A stretch of 64,000 nucleotides of DNA, taken from contig JAPTYO010000011.1 in assembly GCA_036873135.1 (NCBI GenBank), forward strand, positions 13,960,747 to 14,024,746, given 5' to 3'. Origin of the DNA: Clarkia xantiana subsp. parviflora (lineage: Eukaryota > Streptophyta > Magnoliopsida > Myrtales > Onagraceae). A model generated the notes under the pieces. That model did no database searches. It was not told the origin of the DNA and saw only the letters and a list, made by a program, of their open reading frames with translations. Of this stretch, positions 59,412 to 64,000 are shown one piece after another (the stretch's first letter is position 1; each line of letters begins with the position of its first letter). Made by a program: the position numbers and the translations under genes.

Positions 59412-62400
59412 CTAAGGATATGGGGTGGTCACTTTGTCTGTTGCCACGTACTCCTTCAGACCTCCATTTTGAATCATTTCTTCCACTTCTATCTTCAGCA
59501 CCATGCAGTTGCTGGTTTGATGCCCCCAGGTCCCATGGTACTCACACCATCCCTGTGCATACCTTCCTAGGAAGGCTTTGCCCTCCTCCCTGCATGTGGG
59601 TAGTTCCTGCTTGAGGTGCTTGTGGAAAATTTCTTCTATGCTCACTGTAAGGGGTGTGAATGTGAAGTTTACACCTCCTCCCAGTGTGTCAGTCTTTCTT
59701 CCCTTCTCCAGGACTTCATCAAGCTGCTCCATTTCCCTTGCAAATGCTTTATCTAGCCTTTCCTTGAGCTCCCTCATCGTGCTCGTCATGACCATCTCAT
59801 AGAGCCCTCCATAGGCCTCGAATGAGTTTGGATGCATGTTTCTAATAAATGCTCTGACGGTTTCTCCTCTTGTGAAGTCCATGTTGGCACCATAATTGGA
59901 GAATCTCTGGAAATAGCTTGATATTGACTCCCGCGGCATTTGCTTGATATCATCGATGTGACGGAAGCCTCTTGAGATGGAGTCACTTGTTCTTTTCCCC
60001 TCTTTGGTATCTGGCTGCCAAGGTATGGCTGTCACCTTCACAGCCTTGCTCCTGTGTCTCCTCTTAGGCATTGTTTGAAAAAACTGCCTACTCAAACGGA
60101 GTACCACTCCATTCGTCATCTTTCCCTGCCTTTGCCTCCTTCTCCTCTTCTTTCTATCTTGGTTGGCTCCAACCATGACCACAGCCACTGTGTCTGTCCC
60201 GTGTGATCCACGTCTCATGGAGTTGACGTAGCACTGCCTTGCGGTGCGCTGATCACCCAGGACTTCTCCGACTCCATTCTCAGTAATGTACTTCAGCTTC
60301 TGGTGTACAGTGGATGGCACAATTTCATATGGGTTTATGGTTGTCCTTCCTAGGATCCCATTGTAGGCTCCCAGGCTTTCAACCACCAGGAAATTAACAT
60401 TCACCTTCAGCTGTGTCCATCCTTGGCCCATGGTCACTGGCAGGGTAATCATTCCTAGGGGGTAGCTTGTTGCCCCTGAGAAGCCAACTAGAGGGAAGTT
60501 GACTGGTTTGATGTCTGCCTTGGTTTTCCCTATCTCTTCTAGGACTCTCAAGCTTAGGAGGTCAGCTGAGCTGCCCCCATCCACCAAAAATCTCTTTACA
60601 TCAAAATTATCAATGTCTATTGTGATAACTAGAGCATCGTCATGTGGGAAAACGATGTGGCTCTTGTCCTTCTCTGAGAATTCGATCTTTATTTCTTCTC
60701 CTTCTCTTGGCCTTTTTCTCCACCTGGGCACTGAACCCAGCTTTGATGCGTAAACCTCCCTTGCATTAGCAGTTGGGCCACCTGAGGCTACTCCCCCGTG
60801 TATCATGTTTATGGTTCCTCTCTTGTTGGGTGGAGGATTGTAGTCTACTTTGCCTTTGCCCTTGTCTCTGTGTGATGGCCCTAGCTGCATGCTGTTACCC
60901 CCATGGTCCACGAACTGCTTTAGGTCTCCCCTTTGGATGGCATTGTTGATGCTTAGCTTTAGGCTGAAGCATTCGTTCGTGTCGTGCCCGTAAGCTTCAT
61001 GGTTATCGCACCATCTATCCTTGTGATTCCCCACCATTGGGGCTCTCCACCTTGCAGGGGGTGACCAGAGCTTCTGGTTACGCATCTCTTTGAGGACAGT
61101 AGCTGGAGTGGCGTTCAATGGGACGAACTTAATGACATTTATTTCTCTGGGTTTTAGTGGTTCGCCCATTTGGTTTCTTTGCTGGGGCGGACGCCATTCC
61201 TGCTGCCTTGTGTGCTGAGGTGCCTGGGGTGGCTTGCCTTTGTTTGGCTTTGTATTGTCTTCCTTGGCTGCTTGAATCTTGGCTTTCTTACTTGCCATGT
61301 GCCTCTCCAGGTCTATATGAGTTTTGACTCTTCCTGCAAGCTCCTCTAAGGTGCTTGCTGGCTTCTTGGCCATCTTTTCTGCCAGTGTGGACCCGAAGCG
61401 GCCTAGGTTTCTGATGAAGGCTCGTATTATCTCACCCTCAGTGATGTCGCCTTGGATGTCTGCGATATTTTGATTGAACCTAGTGTAGTAACTGGCCAGA
61501 GATTCATCATATTATTGTTTCACATCATCGATGGAGCCTGTGCCTTTGAGGAGTTTCCTCTCCCCTAGGTATCTCTGCAGGAACTTCGCCTTTAGCTGCT
61601 CCCATGAGTGGATGCTTTCAGAGGGTAGACTGAAGAACCAGTGTGAGGCCACCCCTGATAGGGTGTTTGGGAACAAGAGTGCCTTGTACCTTTCATCAGT
61701 GGTCCTCCCAAATAGGGAGGCCTCATGCTGTTGGGTATGCTCTAGGGGGTCTCCCTTCCCATTGTACTTTGCAATTTGCACTGTGTGCAGGGAGTCTGGC
61801 ACCCTGTTCATCTCTAATTCCCTTGTGAAAGGGTGGTTCGTCTTGTCGCTTAGACAATGCAAGCTTATTTTCTTTGACTCATTCATCTTCCGGGTTATCA
61901 TCGCCTCTATTTCCTCCGGAGTGATCAATATCGGTGTTGGAGTGTAATTCCTCTGATAGCCTCCGTAGTTGTAGATAGGGCTTGCCGGGATCCCTTGTCC
62001 GTATTGATACGGGCTGTAGGTGTATCCTTGGTGTCCCTGCTGGGGTGCTTCATAGAATTCTTGCCTCCTTGGAGGTCTTGCTTGTCTTTCCTCCCCCAGT
62101 GGGGTGTAAGCCCTTGCGTTCTGCTGTTGCCTAGGAGGCACGAATTGTTGCCTTCCCTCTTGGGGTGGCTCCTGGTAATATCTTCTTCGCTCCTCTTGCT
62201 GCCCTGCTCTAGGGTGCGATTGCCATTCCTTTGGGCCGGCATCCCATATGGGTGCTCTTGGGGTTGTGCCTCATAATAATACCCCTCAGGGGGTGCCGTG
62301 TGCTGAGACGGCACTCCCTGTTGTTCTCTTTCTCTCTGTGGCCTTCTTGCCCGAGGTGTGGAGACTGTGGAGGACTCAGCCCCAGCTGGGCGTGAGGGTC

Positions 62401-62563
62401 CTCCCTCCTGGTTGTTCTGTTGAGGAGGCTGTGGTACTTCTTGAGGTTCTGGTTGCATTGGCCGCTTCCCAGGGTTAGGCTGCCTTCCTGGGGGTATAAG
62501 CTCTCTCCTTCGCCCGTTGCCCCCAGGTGGGCGGTGGTGCCTAGACACCCTGCTGTTCGTCAT
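59412..62563 (-). pseudogene. Gag-protease-second Gag polyprotein of the large gypsy element, broken twice
   Basis: Starts MTNSRVSRHHRPPGG at 62563 with a Pro/Gln/Arg-rich leader. A one-base shift near 62.23 kb leads into the frame holding the Gag core (IAKYNGKGDPLEHTQQHEA, LLFPNTLSGVASHWFFSLP, KFLQRYLGERKLLKG). A TAA at 61514-61512 then interrupts DDVKQ/YDESLASYYTRF. The last open part (61373-59412, 653 codons) carries the Gag C-terminus (GRVKTHIDLERHM), a nucleic-acid-binding CDNHEAYGHDTNEC, and a retropepsin with VDGGSS (Asp265 of this part) and GRTTINPYEIVPS. At about codon 472 a second Gag half begins: HIDDIKQMPRESISSYFQRF, RAFIRNMHPNSF, and a second CEYHGTWGHQTSNC motif. It takes the place of reverse transcriptase. 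The long open stretch implies recent coding; the two lesions probably inactivate this copy. Confidence 0.85.
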
Positions 62564-62596
62564 AGCTCGTGTAATAGCCAGGCTTTCTGTCCGAAG

Positions 62597-62612
62597 CCCG
62601 CAGACGGCGCCA
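62597..62612 (-). other. Primer-binding site of the large gypsy element
   Basis: On the minus strand TGGCGCCGTCTGCGGG, two bases after the LTR end; it shares its first ten bases with the primer site at 12316. Confidence 0.88.
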
Positions 62613-62614
62613 AG

Positions 62615-63501
62615 TTTTAGGATCCGAGATCTGGGTCAAAGGATGATCAGCTCAAATCCCGTTCCTCACTGGAGATGTAAATGATCTGATGTCTTCGGGT
62701 TGCTCTGCCTCGTCTTGCGTCCTTCCTTCCTTCCTTCCTTCCTTCCTTCCTGCAGAAGGGGCAATACCAGACACAGAGAGGGGGGGGGGTGTGGTGCCTG
62801 GTGAACCCTCTCCGATGCCTAAGTCAGTATCGTTTTTAGAGAGATAAACTTAGAGAGATGTCAGAGCAAAATAATCCAAATTGCCCAGATCCCTTAATGA
62901 ATTGTGAAGGTGGGGTATTTATAGGCAACGGTGTCATTAAGGTAGCTTAATGACATCGTTAACCTTTAAACACAATTAATTAACCTTTAAGCGCATAATT
63001 AAGACCTTAGGATACGGAGAAGGTAGGCGGAGTGGACCGAGTGTGGGAGTCCAAAAATGGTGCCGGGGCCCTTGGGGGGGAGGAGAAATCCGACCCCCAA
63101 GGGTAGGGGTTGGGTGAGGGCACCTAACCCCTCCTAGGGAGGATGGGGTTGGCCAACCCCATCCCTCCTAGGAGAGATCGGGTTGGCCGACCCGATCTCT
63201 CCTAGGAGAGATCGGGTTGGTCCACCCGATCTCTCCTAGGAGAGATCGGGTTGGTCCACCCGATCTCTCCTAGGGGAGGTCGGGTTGGCTGACCCGATCT
63301 CTCCTAGGGGAGGTCGGGTGTGGCCACCCAACCTCACCTAGGTGAGTTTGCCTCGGCCGGACGAGCTCTCCGGCCTCGTCCGAGCCGTTGATGTTTTCGC
63401 GAAGTGTTCGGGTTTGAAGTTTCGATTTACAATCGTTAATGGGACGATAAAAATACAACGGTTTGGAAGTCAACGGGTTCAAATTGGACGTATATCCATC
63501 A
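62615..63501 (-). repeat. 5' LTR of the large gypsy element
   Basis: 887 bp. On the minus strand it ends GGATCCTAAAA, one base different from the CTAACA end of the other LTR. It has a shorter (CCTT)n run, a longer G run near 62783 and one more palindromic unit than the 3' LTR. Confidence 0.94.
63133..63342. repeat. Array of six palindromic units in U3 of the LTR
   Basis: Same structure as 53462-53636, with six units between CCTAGG sites; a unit with GGTTGGTCCACCC occurs twice in a row here and once in the other LTR. Confidence 0.9.
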
Positions 63502-63506
63502 TATAT

Positions 63507-64000
63507 GTTCATTCCATCAAAAAGAAGTCGTTGATAAATTTTCCAACTCAATAAAGCACACTGATTGATTGTCGGCCTACTTTGGTCATCATCAGGGAAT
63601 GGGAAGCAATTAAGGTATTGAAGAATGTGTGAAAAAATTTCCTATTCAAATTACACGTGAATTTCAAAATTGAATTCCATATTCCTGAAATCTCACCTAC
63701 GTAGCATAATAACGTTTTTGAGCTTTAAAGCGCACTATAGATATTCACGTCATTAATTATCTATACATATATTTTTTTTAATATAATTCCAATAGGTTAC
63801 ATAAAATTTTGACAAGTAACAAAATGAGTCGGTTACATGTCAATATAAAGTTATTCTAGTGGTCCATGGTAACTTAAATATCTCTCCGCTGACATGTTGA
63901 TTCCATGTAGACTAATTTAAGCAATATCCTCTAAGCTTCCTAATTGCATGTTGAAAGCCGTTACATTTTTGTCTTTTTTTTGTAAATTAATATTAATTAC
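63507..64000. other. AT-rich intergenic DNA
   Basis: Right flank of the large element; it continues the sequence interrupted at 52937. No gene seen. Confidence 0.5.

Larger units (their letters stand above)
52938..63501 (-). mobile_element. Complete Tat/Retand-like gypsy element without pol, 10.6 kb
   Basis: Two LTRs (52938-53795 and 62615-63501) are flanked by TATAT on both sides (52933-52937 and 63502-63506). Orientation is minus: the primer site lies at 62597-62612 and the polypurine tract at 53796-53808. In the element's direction the order is 5' LTR, gag, protease, second gag-like module, tandem repeats, an opposite-strand spliced gene, 3' LTR. No reverse transcriptase, RNase H or integrase is recognisable in over 8.8 kb of internal sequence. 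It is therefore a large non-autonomous element. LTR differences are mainly repeat-number changes. Confidence 0.93.

Overview
The window is nuclear DNA from a eudicot plant; I cannot name the species. The evidence is three intron-containing plant genes (a bHLH95/ZHOUPI-type transcription factor, a caffeoyl-CoA O-methyltransferase and a filament-like plant protein), AT-rich intergenic DNA with TA and TTA microsatellites, and dense LTR retrotransposons, MITE-like elements and a Helitron. All coordinates and splice sites were read by eye.

Layout. 1-7564: the tandem-repeat-rich 3' end of a Ty3/gypsy element, one LTR (from 1827) with internal sequence on both sides, broken gag-protease, then a Ty1/copia element (4368-7564) lacking part of its 5' LTR and its reverse transcriptase. 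8051-9965 (-): bHLH95-like gene. 11666-17360: a young gypsy element with 649-bp LTRs, a CCGCG target duplication, sense gag and an antisense spliced gene. 18220-18925: hAT-like MITE. 19166-24230: chromovirus gag remnant, a minus-oriented gypsy LTR, tandem-repeat arrays and part of a MULE-like element. 26435-27106: MULE-like MITE. 27386-33856: old complete copia. 34366-35820 (+): CCoAOMT with an AC-II box and TATA box upstream. 36782-37496: solo LTR with GGTTC duplication. 38395-40905: LTR fragments and a TA microsatellite. 41437-44408 (-): FPP gene. 45332-45961: 630-bp foldback element. 46888 to about 50738 (-): probable Helitron carrying a LINE reverse transcriptase fragment. 50812-51360: hAT MITE with 8-bp duplication. 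52938-63501 (-): a 10.6-kb gypsy element with TATAT duplications.

The most interesting material is the group of Tat/Retand-like gypsy elements. Two of them (11.7-17.4 kb and 52.9-63.5 kb) have no recognisable reverse transcriptase or integrase, yet each carries an intron-containing gene antisense to gag with the same domain order: a globular domain resembling the 'putative gypsy type transposon' family, a basic Ser/Pro/Lys-rich region, then a coiled coil with an acidic tail. The larger one encodes Gag, protease and then a second Gag-like half in one frame where pol would be expected. LTRs of the group carry runs of hairpin-forming palindromes in U3 whose sequences differ between elements. The smaller element has LTRs differing at only 4 of 649 positions, so it moved recently, presumably using proteins supplied in trans.

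The three host genes sit in the gaps between insertions. I see no functional link between them.
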